Source: Theodoxus fluviatilis (Eukaryota > Mollusca > Gastropoda > Cycloneritida > Neritidae). Taken from it: a stretch of DNA of 64,000 nucleotides. The translations under genes were made by a program, and so were the position numbers. Where the stretch lies: the NCBI GenBank assembly GCA_034096865.1, contig JAWQFJ010000635.1, forward strand, positions 60,001-124,000. The letters are read 5' to 3'. The notes below the pieces were generated by a model. The model did no database searches, was not told where the DNA came from, and saw only the letters and a program-made list of their open reading frames with translations. Positions 1 to 18,935 of this stretch are shown here, piece by piece (positions within the stretch are counted from its first letter, which is position 1; each line of letters begins with the position of its first letter).

Positions 1-1018
1 CAACACAATCAAGCAGGCATACCAACACAATAAATAAACAAGCAAGCAGACAACCAATCGACAATCTAAACAAGAATGAAATAAGCAAATAAAGAGAACA
101 AACAAGCAAGCAAACACAAACGAGATAAGTGAATCAAAACAAAATATTTACAAAATACAATTACGAGAATATGTACGGGGAGCTGTGAAGTTGAGCGGGT
201 GGGGTCAGTGGGAGGGAGGGGGAGGGGGGGGGGCTATTTGGCAGATGTGTATGCAAGAGAGAACAGGTGTGTCTTTAGATCAGCGCGGAAAGAGTCAGAC
301 TCGGAAGAGGGATACAGACGAAGATTAGCAGGGAGAGAGTTCCAGACGAGAGGAGCGGAGGCAAAGAAAGAGCGGTCACCAAAAGATGATTTCATTTTAC
401 GAGGGACGAGGGTGGTGGTGTTTGCTGAAGAGCGAAGTGTTCTGCGTGGCGTGTAAGTGTCTATGAGGGCTGTGAGGTATGCGGGTCCTGTCTGTGTGAA
501 TGCGTTGAAAGTTAAGCATGCAATTTTGTAAGTGATACGGTCCTCAACACGGAGCCAGTGCAGTTTCTGAAGGTAGGGGGTGATATGCTCAGATTTGCGG
601 ACTTTACAGATCAGGCGAGCGGCGTTGTTCTGCAGTTTTTGTAACCTGTCAATGAGATACTCGGGACAGCCATAAAGCAAAGCATTACAATAATCTAGCT
701 TGGATAGAATGAACGCTGAGACAAGGGTCTTTGCCGCTTGCTCAGAGAGATAGTGACGGATTGAACCGATGCGACGGAGCTCAAAGTTCATAGAACGAAT
801 GATGGTCTGAACCTGTGCATGCATAGTGAGGTGGGAATCTAACGTAACGCCTAGATTTTTCACTGTGTTAGAAAAGGGGACAGTAGCATTGCCGATGGTG
901 ATGGACTCTGTATTGGAGGAAAGGGGGAAAAAGGAAGGGGAGTGGTTTGAGGATATGGAGTGAGACAGGAAGGGTAGGAGTGGGTGGGTGGGGAGACCAT
1001 CCAGTGGCTGTGTTGTGC
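1..1018 (-). pseudogene. non-LTR retrotransposon (LINE) RT C-terminal fragment with 3' tail
   Basis: On the minus strand a reading frame that is open from about 1018 and has its first Met at 863 runs to a stop at 234. It encodes the thumb and C-terminal region of a LINE reverse transcriptase of the CR1/L2/Jockey kind. Family signatures are NLGVTLDSHL, SKLDYCNALLYG, LQKLQNNAARLIC, LHWLRVEDRITYKI and a terminal FGDRSFFASAPLVWNSLP block. The palm domain with the YADD box is absent, so this is a 5'-truncated copy, the usual product of incomplete target-primed reverse transcription. The 3' flank (1-233) becomes AT-rich with short TTGT-like repeats, consistent with a LINE tail. The exact clade cannot be fixed by eye. 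Confidence 0.85.
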
Positions 1019-1990
1019 AATCACAAGGACAGAGGGGGGAAATGTGACAAACTATAGACAGGGGCAGAGAGAACTATTGCAGTTTCTCTGTTATCAAGCA
1101 TGATCTTATCGACAAACTCACAAAGAGATAACAAAACATTGTCCCCTATTTTGCCAGTGGCCCTTGTGGGTGAGCTCGATCAGGTGGCCTACGCATAGTC
1201 AGCATGGAGAGGAGAGTAGGAAAGTGGAAGAGGGGGAGGGGGGGGGGGAAGAGTGGTGGTGGGATTTCAACCAGAAGGAGCGCCTCTGGAAGCAGTTGAG
1301 CCATTTCACACCTTGCCATATTGCCACGCTCACACTCACAGTCACAGTAAATGAGTAATCAGACTTGCCTCTCTTGCTCCCTCCTCCCGATACACTTCAG
1401 CTGAACTAGTCCAGCGTCCAATCTATAATTATTAAAATTAAGAAAACTGACCTATCGACAACTCAAGGACAAGATTGCCGCAGTGCTCTTCTTTCAGTTG
1501 TGTAGTTTCAGTTTGGTAGTTCGCCCTGTCCCACACTGCATGGGCACAACATGCCGGTTGCCTGTCAATCCTGACCTTGTCCTGTCAGAGACAGTGAGCG
1601 CTTTCAGAATATATTCTCCGATAAAAACAGCGCAAAAACCAAGTCACCTTACACATGCAGCCCCACTTGAAACACTGAAACCATTGTATTGTTTGTCCAT
1701 TCTTACGTAATCGTGTTAAAAATATTGCAGCATCGATCAATCCCTGTTGAGTGTTGTGTTGACAGTAACATTACGGCAGTTGCAGAAGTCTCGATGGAAA
1801 AAAAGGTTGAAACTCCCACAGACCATACGCATCAAAGCAAAGCGTCGACTGTCTTTCCATACCTTGTGTCATCTTTAGAGCTAGTTAATGAATAACAGCA
1901 ACTCACTTCGTGTACAAAAGATAATGCATTGAAGCTAATCTCGGGCTTGGGAAGAAGTGCGAGTTACCTACTCTTGTTTCCGCACATCGC
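1019..1990. other. intergenic spacer upstream of SSR4
   Basis: No coding region or repeat that I recognise. Short ORFs here are chance frames. The last ~100 bases must contain the SSR4 promoter, but I see no clear TATA box. Confidence 0.5.
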
Positions 1991-2006
1991 TCTTTCGCGT
2001 GCAAAA

Positions 2007-9796
<7,790 letters not shown>

Positions 9797-9885
9797 TTTG
9801 TCCAGTACCAGTACATGAAGCAGAAAAACATCGTCAAGAATATTTTTCACACCATCATTTTTATTGTTCAACTTCATGTCTTTGT

Positions 9886-9891
9886 AATAAA
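9886..9891 (+). promoter_or_regulatory. SSR4: poly(A) signal of SSR4
   Basis: Canonical AATAAA 90 bases after the SSR4 stop codon, followed by a GT-rich stretch (GTGTTGTGTTTGT) typical of a downstream element. Confidence 0.75.
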
Positions 9892-9944
9892 GTGTTGTGT
9901 TTGTCACAGTATGATGACGTTGGTTGATATCATGACTGTACATG

Positions 9945-10210
9945 AGAAACCAAGGTATACATCAGGAAAATGGCAACATGAGATGTTTCAACCAAAATAT
10001 TATTTATTCACTCGATCATTCATTCTTAAAAAAAAAACAGTATGTTCATAGAAGAAATCTATAATTTTAAAAAGTAATGTAGAGCTCAGTAAAGCAATTA
10101 TATGACTAAGTGTGCTAATGAATTTTATCAGTGTTTGCTTGAACACTTTTTTGCCAACTTTAGCCTTGTTTTATCATGCATGGTCACATATTTGCATGAA
10201 TAAAAGTTGT
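9945..10210 (+). repeat. dispersed repeat, copy 2
   Basis: Partner of the copy at 6540-6800, starting just after the SSR4 poly(A) region. No coding content. Confidence 0.6.
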
Positions 10211-10379
10211 TGTTTTGATGCATGTTTGAAAATTTATTGGGATGTGCCACCATGAAGCTCTTATTTCCTTATCTGATGAGATGCATGCTTATCCCTGATA
10301 ACTCAGTATGCACCAAATACAACACAGTCTAATGTGGTGAACAGCATAGATTGTAACTGTAGAATAGGAGAAACCAGTA

Positions 10380-10640
10380 ATGGAGTGTGAGGCAGACTGG
10401 TTCCACAGAGGGGTTAAGGCGGCCGTCCACATTGCAGCCACCAAACCAACGCTCAACAGAGATGGGGTGGCATGTCTTGCCGGCAGTCTACAACTCCCTT
10501 ATTCAAGTCCTGCGTTTGTCTCTCTCACCTGTGGACCAAACACCAAGTCACTTCAGGCTCAGTGCTGAAGAAGCCAGGCGGATGCCCTGCAAAAGCTATA
10601 TGAGAGTGGCTGCTATTTTTCCATGTTGAATGCAATGTTT
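10380..10640 (+). pseudogene. Penelope-like element 3' remnant
   Basis: Two alternating frames give VKAAVHIAATKPTLNRDG then WHVLPAVYNSLIQ. This is the peptide that follows the GIY-YIG endonuclease at the C-terminus of many Penelope-like retroelements (consensus like REAIxIRxxxPxLNxDGG...LPxIYD). One frameshift separates the halves. Downstream, 10565-10571 is CTGAAGA followed by an imperfect stem (CAGGC/GCCCTG) and AAAAGC. The layout resembles the minimal hammerhead motif of Penelope elements, but the GAAA box is lost. Non-functional relic. Confidence 0.6.
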
Positions 10641-10880
10641 ACATTTCTTTCATCACATGTAAGATGCTATGGTTGAAGCTGCTCCATATTCCTCATCAAA
10701 CCATACACAGCTGGTCCATGCAACACACCCGTACAGGCACTCAAGACATGCAGTGCATGCCCCAGTACAAATAAAAGACTTAAGAGACTGCAATGTGTGT
10801 GCGTGTCTTGGGGGAGGAGAGGGAATATTACTTGGAACATGCATTCTCAATTCCAACATCAATAGTTCTATTGCATGAAT

Positions 10881-11071
10881 TCCCCCTGTGGGTTCAGGGT
10901 AAAAATTGACCCACCGCATCTCCATACTTGATTTGTAAAAGGCCAATAACTAGGGACACCGTGACTGGATTATGTTTACTCGAAACTGTTCTAGTGATTT
11001 TCGTGCTTAATGGCCTTACATGGCCTACAAAGGCTGACAGGCCGTTAAACACTATCCATCCATCTATCCTT
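10881..11071 (+). mobile_element. SINE-like element copy B
   Basis: Full-length match to the family (ctgtgggttcaggg ... ggccttacatggcctacaaagg ... (CATC)n). Copy C follows directly, so the two lie head to tail. Confidence 0.8.
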
Positions 11072-11074
11072 CTC

Positions 11075-11250
11075 GCTGTGGGTTGGGGGTTACAGGAATT
11101 GACCCTACGCGATTCCTAAGAGGCGAATAAATAGGGACATCGTGAGTTGATTTGCGTTTATTCTATTCTCGTGATTTTCGTGCTTAATGGCCTTACATAG
11201 CCTACAGAGGCTGCTAGGCCGTAAAACACCACCCATCCATCCATCTATTC
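11075..11250 (+). mobile_element. SINE-like element copy C
   Basis: Starts with ctgtgggttggggg and ends with gctgctaggccgtaaaac plus CATC repeats. It has a small internal deletion after gcgtttattct. Confidence 0.8.
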
Positions 11251-11610
11251 TATTCCATAAATATTAAGAAGGGGAGTCAACCCAAAAGACCCATGGCATG
11301 AAGGTGGGTGAGCTGCCCAATTTCCATGCTGTCAGGCCTTTTCAATGTCGTAAAAGACCCCAGCACAATATACACTAGATGGCACTGAGCACCAAACAAG
11401 CTGAACAGCACATGAGGTGACCACAGCAGACTACATTCAAACCCACTCACTCGCCCTCTCGATCTTGCTTGAGGCTAGGGAGGGGCCTAATGTAGGCCGC
11501 CTTGCTGCTATGGCGCTGTGCTGGCTGACGGCTAGAGGATAACATTTCTGTTTATGGTTGGCATTCCAAAATGAGATAACAAATAACCTCCAAAACGTAT
11601 GGGATTATTT
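11251..11610. other. spacer between SINE copies
   Basis: No ORF of note and no repeat recognised within the window. Confidence 0.4.
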
Positions 11611-11620
11611 CTTGGGTGAA

Positions 11621-11778
11621 TCCCTACGCGATTCGTAAGATGCGAATAACTAGGGACACCGTGACTTGAGATTAGCGTTTACTCTAAACTGTTCTAGTGA
11701 TTTTCGTGCGTAATGGCCTTATATAGCCTACAAGGCTGATAGGCCGTAAAACACTGTCCATACATCCATCCATCCATC
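11621..11778 (+). mobile_element. SINE-like element copy D with target-site duplication
   Basis: 5'-truncated copy flanked by a perfect 10-bp direct repeat, CTTGGGTGAA, at 11611-11620 and 11779-11788. The duplication fixes both ends. The copy begins inside the body (tccctacgcgattcg) and ends with the CATC tail, as expected for a retroposed element. Confidence 0.88.
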
Positions 11779-11859
11779 CTTGGGTGAACCCTGACCTTGC
11801 ACCAAATTTCAACAGAATCCGTTATGAATTTTTCAAATTTACTTTGCCATATAGCGAAT

Positions 11860-13680
11860 GAAATAGCACAAACTAACCGACTGAAAAACGTAGGACTAAA
11901 AGGATCGCTTGGGGGAATAGGAATCGATAGTTTAGAAAAGGCTGAAATGTTCTGGGCATAGCCCTTCCCCCAAACTGAGGAAGGATCAAACCTTCTAACG
12001 AAGTTGATCCTTCATTAAAGCAGGGAGTCCTACATCTCCATGTGATCCTTGTTTTCGTTTTTGGTTTTGCTTTCGGGAATCCGGCGGTCTTTCTTAAACG
12101 TACGACCCTAACAGAATGTTGCTTTCTTAAATATGAATATCTACCAGGGTCTGGAGTCGAACAAGATGGCCAGCCTTGCTCCGCCATTTCCTGAAGCCAC
12201 ACTGGATGTCTTTCAGGACTCCTAGCTTCTTCAGAAACCAGACGAAATGGCCGTTATTATCCGTTCAAGTCTTGCTGACATCTCGTCAGGGACATAGGTT
12301 GATAGCTGTTGGGATCCCTCGGATCTTTACTCGGTTTAGCGACGGGTGCTATACGATTTCTGCCACGAGGGTGGGAAGGATCCCGTAGTCCAAATAGTGT
12401 TTAAAATGTCTCATAAAAGCTGACGGGACGGTGGCCAATATTTCAGCGTCTGGTGATAAACGTCATCCGCTCCAGGGAATGTGTCATGGGCATGAAGCGA
12501 AAAAGGTTTTGCTAGACATATCTGAAGTTAGAGACTGGAACCTGAGCTGAATTCTTTCCCATACATTCCTAATTACTCTAAAGACGGAGTACTATTTTCA
12601 GGGGAGAAAAATAATAGCGAGAAAGTGTGCTGTCTAAAGTATAAACAATCTCATGTATCGAGTTCATTAATTGTTTTCCCGTTTTGAAGTACAAGGGAAA
12701 GGGGGGAGTCCAACGGTCTGGCCCGAAATCTGACGCACCCTCTCCCACGTCTTGCGAATGGGCGTTTTTCAGCAGTGGAGCTTACTAATGTACTCCATCC
12801 AAGGAGCCTGTAAGTGCTTAGACGATGGTTCTGAAGCAAAGGATTTGCTCTACATACTGGAACGGCCTTATTTCACTTTCTAGTAGCTTCTTTATGATGT
12901 CTTTTGAACCTGGGTCGATGGAAACGTTTGGTAGCTGTCGAGGCCTGAGGAATGATGGACGAAGCAATGTCTTAATTGCAATATGTCTGAACAGTGGACA
13001 CCGGGTCCTCACCGCCATCAAAAGATGTGATTCTCACACGGCGCCTGTAACAGTTCCCAGTCTGCTGCCTGGAGTTTCCACTGAGACCCATCTGTGGGTT
13101 GGGGGTGAGAATAGATCCACAGCGTCTCCCTATGCAATTCGCACGAGGCGGACAAATAGAGACATCCTGAATTGACTTGATCCTACATACTCTAATAGGT
13201 TTTCGCGATAAATGGCATTACATAGCCTATAAAGGCTTCTAGGTCGTAAAACTTCTTCAATCCTTCCATCCATCAAGATGGAGTTTGAGGCGCTTAGGAT
13301 ATGATGAACTGCAGCAGGACTAGGAAATGATCGCACCCTTGACAGTTTTTCTTCACACACCAGGAAAAATCCACCGCACGTAAAGGAGAGCAAATACTGA
13401 GGTCAAAGGCAGTGAGTGACGTAGAGGCAAGATGGAGATAAGTTAGAGATACATCATTTAACAGAAAGAGATCAGTAGTCTCGAGTATGTTGTCTGTTGT
13501 CCTCTCCTGTCAAGGGTTTGACCCATTCTAGTAAACTAGAGATTTCGCCTACCGGCTACTGACTCGGGTTTACAGAATGGGGTTTGACCTCCCCAATGCA
13601 ATACGGATGGTGACCATCAAATCCCCGAGCAAGAGCAATGGTGCGGGAAGCCGAGTCGCTTAATCATGTAAAGCTCTGGG
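11860..13680 (-). pseudogene. decayed Jockey-type LINE (endonuclease plus RT)
   Basis: Read on the minus strand through many frameshifts and stops. From ~13650: a GDFNGHHPYWG-like endonuclease box (here GFDGHHPYCI). At 13300-13430: AFDLSICSPLRAVDF and a GCDHF box corresponding to the SDH motif. At ~13050: a WKLQAADWELLQ-like linker. At ~12790: YISKLHC and TPIRKTWERVRQISG. At ~12450: an EGADDVYHQTLKY box like PGPDDIHYxFLKH. At ~12230: DIQCGFRKWRSKAGHLVR, the RT2/RT3 region. Order and spacing match Jockey-like LINEs. SINE copy E sits inside it. Too decayed to encode protein. Confidence 0.8.
13090..13276 (+). mobile_element. SINE-like element copy E
   Basis: Diverged full-length copy (ctgtgggttgggggtgag ... 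tacatagcctataaagg ... taggtcgtaaaac ... ccatccatc) inserted into the decayed LINE. Confidence 0.75.
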
Positions 13681-13802
13681 CCCGTATTCACAACGGCGAG
13701 TTATCTTTTTAACACTCGATTTATCCCCTAAGCCCGGGTTATCTTGATCGGTTAGATAAGGTACGATCGTCAGAGGATCCTAGGTTGCGCTTTGCTATAT
13801 AG
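13676..13802 (+). mobile_element. MITE fragment (GGGCCCGTATTCAC family)
   Basis: About 125 bp closely matching the left half of the MITE at 34778-35989. It shares cccgtattcacaacggcga, ttaacactcgatttatccc and agaggatcctaggttgcgc. The right TIR is missing, so this is a truncated copy. It shows what the MITE looked like before the Penelope insertion. Confidence 0.85.
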
Positions 13803-13902
13803 AGTAGAGTGGGGTAAGAGGCCCATAGACATTATTCACGCAGCGGCCATTTTGAAATCGAAAACGAGACTAAGTCCGCAAATTTAATGGCGTCCAGCGT
13901 CT

Positions 13903-14085
13903 ATGGCGAAACCGAAGGCTTCATCATCACATAGATACTGCTGTGTTCCTTATTGCGAGAACGATGATCGATATGACGAGAACTCCAGACTGTCCTTTTT
14001 CAAATTCCCCACAAACAAGAAGCAGAAGAAACTATGGATCTGGAAGATTCGGCGTGGTCCTGGCAAAAAATTCAAGGCAACATGA
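13903..14085 (+). pseudogene. THAP zinc-finger N-terminal half
   Basis: A 60-codon frame with the first half of a THAP DNA-binding domain. It has the CX4C pair in YCCVPYC, the invariant FFKFP box, a Trp (KLWIWKIRR) and the GPGKKF turn that precedes the second half. THAP domains are C2CH fingers found in host regulators and in P-, Kolobok- and some hAT-type transposases. The C-x2-H half is absent: the frame ends KAT-stop and no clear GT donor follows the usual exon end. It is either a lone first exon or a truncated copy. No DDE domain that I can link to it follows. Confidence 0.75.
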
Positions 14086-14569
14086 GCTTAGATTTAGGTC
14101 TTGTAAAAGCAAAAAAAAAAGTTAAATCATCTAACCAGAACATTCAAGATCCTCATAAAAACACCATATTTGTCATATCTTTTCATCAACTCAACTACAC
14201 TTCTTACGAAATAAAGTCATTTCTACAACGAGATACGAATAAAAGCGACAAGGCTTCAGAAAGTGTCTCACGAGGAGCGCACATGTTTGTGATGTAAAAC
14301 GTGACCTTCATTACAGTACATGTATTACACTACGAGTGATCTTATCCGATACCAGTTGATGTTTTACCCCTCTGCTAAGATTATAATACAACCTTAGGAA
14401 TATATGTGTTGGACCTTTTACTGGTGAACGTATTTCATAGCATCAGACAATACTAGCATTGTACACGATGTCAACAGCAGGCAGGTTCGAGGACAACAAT
14501 GTATTTATAATCTATCCTGGTGCCGCTGAGGTCCGCGCGTCAGCTATAAATAGAAGTGCGCGAAGTTTG

Positions 14570-14650
14570 GATTTGTAAAATGTGTTTCACGACCTATTGA
14601 CGCAATCAACATACAGCTTTGATAAATTAAGACAGCCCATGGTTATATTA
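14570..14650 (-). repeat. isolated monomer piece of the 199-bp satellite
   Basis: gacctattgacgcaatcaac and atacagctttgataaatta match the reverse complement of the tandem unit at 32.2-32.7 kb. Confidence 0.75.
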
Positions 14651-14734
14651 GCGTTATAAATTAACATATAGGCTTACTGACCTTATTTCAAGAAACACCA
14701 TTCATAAAGACATAATTATCAACACTACGAACCA

Positions 14735-14820
14735 AGCAGACGAACACGATCGAACCGTAGCCACTACGCCAGCAGACGATCGAGATAACTAAATGTTTCA
14801 TGTAAAACTCGAATGAGTTG
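14735..14820 (+). repeat. dispersed repeat, shared with 30970-31058
   Basis: gcagacgaacacgat, gaaccgtagccacta and gccagcagacgatcgag are followed by tgtttcatgtaaa and ctcgaatgag. The same order recurs 16 kb away with few differences. Family unknown. Confidence 0.8.
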
Positions 14821-14841
14821 CATTATAATCTTAGCAGAGGG

Positions 14842-14942
14842 GTTCCAGGGCCGTCCAGCGATAAGGCCAGGCAGCAGCCAGTTCCAGGGCCGTCCAGCGA
14901 TAAGGCCAGGCAGCAGCCAGTTCCAGGGCCGTCCAGCGAATG
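14842..14942 (+). repeat. 39-bp tandem repeat, about 2.5 copies
   Basis: Unit begins ttccagggccgtccagcga. Period 39 bp, so it stays in frame. Copies are almost identical. It abuts the transposase C-terminus that follows. Confidence 0.9.
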
Positions 14943-15342
14943 GATCAGGGATATTATCCATGGCCTTTCCCCACTGCCCAAAGCAATATTTAAGAGACCA
15001 AGGTCAAGAAAACCTGAACCTGCAGAAGTGCTGACCTCTTCTCCCTACAAAAACAAGGTGACTGAAAACAAAACAACAAGAAACCCAAGAAACCAGCAGA
15101 CAAACGGAGAAGCAAAGGCAAGCCTGAGAAGAAAAAAAAGAAGGGACGAGAATCTGAAAACGAGATGAGTGAAGAAGAAGAGGAATGGCCCTGCCTCATT
15201 TGCTGTGAGCCTTACAGCAGAAGCAGACAACGAGATGTGTGGATACAGTGCCAGGTTTGTCTCCTGTGGGCACACGAGGAATGTACACCTGGACTACCGC
15301 AGTTCATCTGCCCGAACTGTGAATCGGATGACTCTGATTAAC
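14943..15342 (+). pseudogene. pogo-like transposase C-terminus with PHD-like zinc finger
   Basis: The frame starting DIIHGLSPLPKAIFKRPRSR resembles the segment after the DDE domain of pogo/Tigger-type transposases (PxPKxxxxKxRxRRKxxxxxILTSTPxK). After one frameshift near 15070 a Lys-rich linker and acidic run lead to a Cys/His cluster ending at the TAA at 15340. Spacing is C-x2-C (PCLIC), WIQC-x2-C, a His in WAHEEC, then FICPNC, a PHD/RING-like finger. Many metazoan pogo-family transposases carry such a finger at the C-terminus. HTH and DDE parts are missing, so this is a 5'-lost relic. Confidence 0.7.
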
Positions 15343-15803
15343 TCTTTCCGTACCAGGAACGACCACAGTTCGTTCCCGTGTTTTTTTTGTTTGTTTGTTT
15401 TTATTTTATTTTTAAATTTATTTAGTTGTTGTTTTTGTAACATATAGAGCAGTCATTCTTCTCCAAAACAAAAAAATCAGCATGAAAAAAATGAACAAAT
15501 TATTTTTTTATGATTTTTTTAAATTCAATGTCACATAAAAAATTACTTGGTAGGAAAAGTGTTAAACCCAAACAAGCTGTTCAAAGCTGAATAATTGATG
15601 GGGCAAAAGGCACCACACGCATGCGGCAAAGGGTGCAGGGGATGCGCTTTGCCCCACACTAAAAGGCGTTTTGCCCCGGGTATGGGGCAAAAAGGCAAAA
15701 AATAAAATTTTCTTTTTCATCCAACTGTGCTCTTGTCGTTTTTTCTGTCCAGGAGTGTTCGTGATATTTTGTAGCCTAGGTAGGCCTTTATAGTTTGCAC
15801 CTA
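15343..15803. other. AT-rich spacer with GGGGCAAAA inverted words
   Basis: No gene. 15599-15700 has repeated GGGGCAAAA/TTTTGCCCC words in both orientations that may mark an old short DNA element, but no clean ends are visible. Confidence 0.35.
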
Positions 15804-15837
15804 CTCGGATGGATGGAGTTTGTAGGCTATATAAGAC
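15804..15837 (-). mobile_element. SINE fragment cut by LINE insertion
   Basis: tcggatggatggagttt and gtaggctatataagacc are the reverse complement of the SINE 3' part. The LINE tail begins immediately after, so the LINE probably inserted into this SINE. Confidence 0.6.
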
Positions 15838-16122
15838 CAAGTTTCAAGTTTCAAGTTTGGGTGCCAGGCCCGTCAAGGCAAGGCACAATTTATTCTTTAC
15901 CCTTGGGGGCATTTAGAATATTAATAACAAAACCAACTATAACATACATAATTGAATCAGAAATGGAAAAAAAAAAGAAAAAAAAGAAAAGAAAAGAAGA
16001 AACAAAAAGTCAAAAATAGAAAAACGGAAAAAGAAATGTACAATGAGGAAAAATTGTATATGGAGGAAAAAATACAACTCAATACACGCAACATAAGCAT
16101 TGAAATTGTGGTTTAGAGTTAT

Positions 16123-18935
16123 TCAGTTAATTTTTTTACAAATAATATTCAGGAATTCTACTAGATTTGACAGTACGTTCTTCTTTCTGCTACCAAAGAG
16201 TTGATTAAATTTTAAGCTATTTGGTCTTCTACAAAAGTAACTTGACAAAAATTTACATCGCTCATCTTTGAAAAAATCACAAACAAACACATAATGGTAT
16301 TCATCCCCAATGTCGCCGGAAGCACATTTTGTACAAAGGCGTTCCGATCTTTGCACATTTAAATAACGATTTATTTGCACTGGCAATCTATTGTTCAAGG
16401 TTCTGAATTTCATAAATGAAACACACTGTCTAAATGACAAAATATTGATATAATCTTCACACACAAATTCATCTTTGTACATCCTATAATTATAAAACAT
16501 GTCTTTAGTATCTATCTCTGTAAACCATTGTTGAATGTACTGGTCGTACAAGCACCTTCTGACCTTTTCTTTAAACCAAGTTGCTGAAAATTGTAAGTTC
16601 CCTTGCAGGGTCCAAAATCCTGATAATCCTAGACTATCCAGAATGGTTTTTATGGAAGATAAATATTCAGAATCTAACAAATCTAATGAAAACATTTTAT
16701 AAGAAAACCAGTATGCAATACTTGAAAAGTTATTTCGGTTCTCAGGATTTATTAATTTATACCAATAGCATAATAATCTACGTTTAGCATTAATGTCTAA
16801 AGGTATTTTTCCCAACTCGCCAAAAACCATAGCATTGGGTGTTGATTTTCTCAACTTGAATACAGTTTTATAAAAGCGAAGTTGTAATCTAGTTGCGATT
16901 TCGCACGAACTAAAACCCCAAACTTCAGAGCCATACAACAAAATAGGAGCTATCATCTTATCAAACAGGTCAATCTGTATATCAGCTGGGAGAGACAATT
17001 TTCTACAGGTTCTCAGCAAAGAAAACATTGCTCTCGAAGCTCGATCAAATAAATTTTTCTGAGCGACTGAAAACTTATTATTATAGTTCAATCTTAATCC
17101 TAAATACATAACATCAGACACAACTTCGATTGGCTCACCATTAAACAAGAAGACAGGTTTGTTTCTAATTTTTCCTCGAGAAAAAACAATAATTTTAGTC
17201 TTGTTAATATTAACGTGAAGTTTCCATCTAATGCAATAGTCATACATTCCATCCAATAGACTCTGCAACCCTGCTTCTGACTCTGAACATATTACAGTGT
17301 CATCGGCGTACAATAATAAAAACATTTGAAATAAAGCATTAACATCAGAGTCCTCCATGTTAGCCATATAGGCATCTCTAGACATGGTAAACAAACCAAC
17401 ATCTTTCTGAAGTAAAAACTGTTTTAAATCATTCAAAAAAAGAGCAAAAAGCAGGGGAGACAAATTTTCTCCCTGTCTGACACCACACAGACTTGAGAAA
17501 TAACCAGAATAAGAATTGTTTACTCTTACACATGACTTTGCCCTAGAGTACATATTTTTGACAATTTTAAAAAAATTTCCATTAATGTCAGAATGTAACA
17601 TTTTTTCCCATAAAAAGGCTCTTTTTATTTTATCGAATGCTTTCTCATAATCTATGAAAGCACAGAAGAGTCGCTTTTTTCTTTGAAGGAAAAAATTTAG
17701 GATACTATGTAAGGTAAAAACATGATCAATGGTAGAGAATCCAGACCGAAAACCTGCTTGTTCTTGACCTATCTTGCTATGACTCTCAAGAAAATATGAC
17801 AATCTCACATTCAATACCGAGGTAAACAATTTCCCAAAACAACTGAGGATAGTAATGCCCCTGTAGTTTGATGGATCTTCTGGGGAGCCTTTGTTCTTAT
17901 AAAGGGGTATGATTTCACCAATACACCAACTTGTAGGCATTTCACCAGACTGTAAGACAACATTAAACAATTTGACTAAGACGTCTAACATCTGATCTCC
18001 CGCCGCTTTCAAATATTCGTTTATTATCATGTCTTGACCACAGGATTTATTATTTTTTAACTTTTTTATACTTCTAGTTATTTCTTCTCTTGTAAAGGGT
18101 GCGTTAAGTAATACGTTATCATATTCATTCAAATCGTCTTCTGATCTGGCTTCAGTATTATTAGAGTTATCGTCAACATCTTCTTGCAAGTTATTGAAAT
18201 GCTCAAAGAAGGCCATGCATGATGGAGATTTAGTACTGTTTTTACTGTTTGTATTTTCTTTTAGTAATTTCCAGAAAACTTTTGGATCTGTATTTTTTGT
18301 CTTTCGCAGTTTTTTAATAAAGTCATTATAAAAACCTCTAGATGCTTTTTTAACTGCTTTTTTATATTCCTTACAAGTATACCTTTTTTCATTCTTCGTC
18401 TGGACGCTTTTGAAACGCTTTGCTTTATTTTTAGCTCTTAAGAAAGTTTTTCGTTTTTCTTTACAAACACTATTAAACCATGGTTGCTGTTTTCTATATC
18501 CATTACTCTTTTTTACTTTCACACTGCACTTTTTTTTAATTACCCCGACCTTCTTTGCACTATCTGTTAATATACTGCATATTTTGTCAGTAACAGAGTC
18601 TATCTCATTCGTGGTTACATCATGCAATGAAAGCAGCATTGTGGTTAATTCTGTGTCAACAGTGTTGATTGCATGTCTGTCTAATTTATCGACAAATGCT
18701 TCTGAACAATTTTGCTTCCAAACTGGCTTCGTGTACTGACTAAGATTCAAATTTCCATTACTTGCATTACTTTCAGAGACATTAACCATTTCATCAACAC
18801 TATTCCTATCAAGACTCTCGTCTCTGTGGAGCATTAACGCGACTGGACAATGAACGTCAGAGTATAATTCACAAAAATCTAGGACCATAAAATCTTGAAT
18901 CAAGGGAACACAAATTATATGACAGTATGCAATAG
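16123..18935 (-). pseudogene. LINE reverse transcriptase, 3' part of pol
   Basis: From about 18935 this frame carries the end of the endonuclease (FMVLDF, SDVHCPV as the SDH-type box), a basic linker and a complete RT. Seen in order: GQDMIINEYLKA, MPTSWCIGEIIPLYKNKGSP, NYRGITILSCFGKLFTSVL, GFRSGFSTIDHVFTL, FIDYEKAFDKI (catalytic Asp), GVRQGENLSPLLF, LLLYADDTVI (YADD), KTKIIVFSRG, and a thumb with LLYGSEVWGF. A Cys/His knuckle CTKCASGDIGDEYHYVFVC lies near the C-terminus. No internal stop over more than 900 codons, so the copy is young. It needs a one-base shift at ~18905-18915 to join the endonuclease frame. N-terminal residues before FMVLDF in this frame are out-of-frame noise. Confidence 0.92.
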
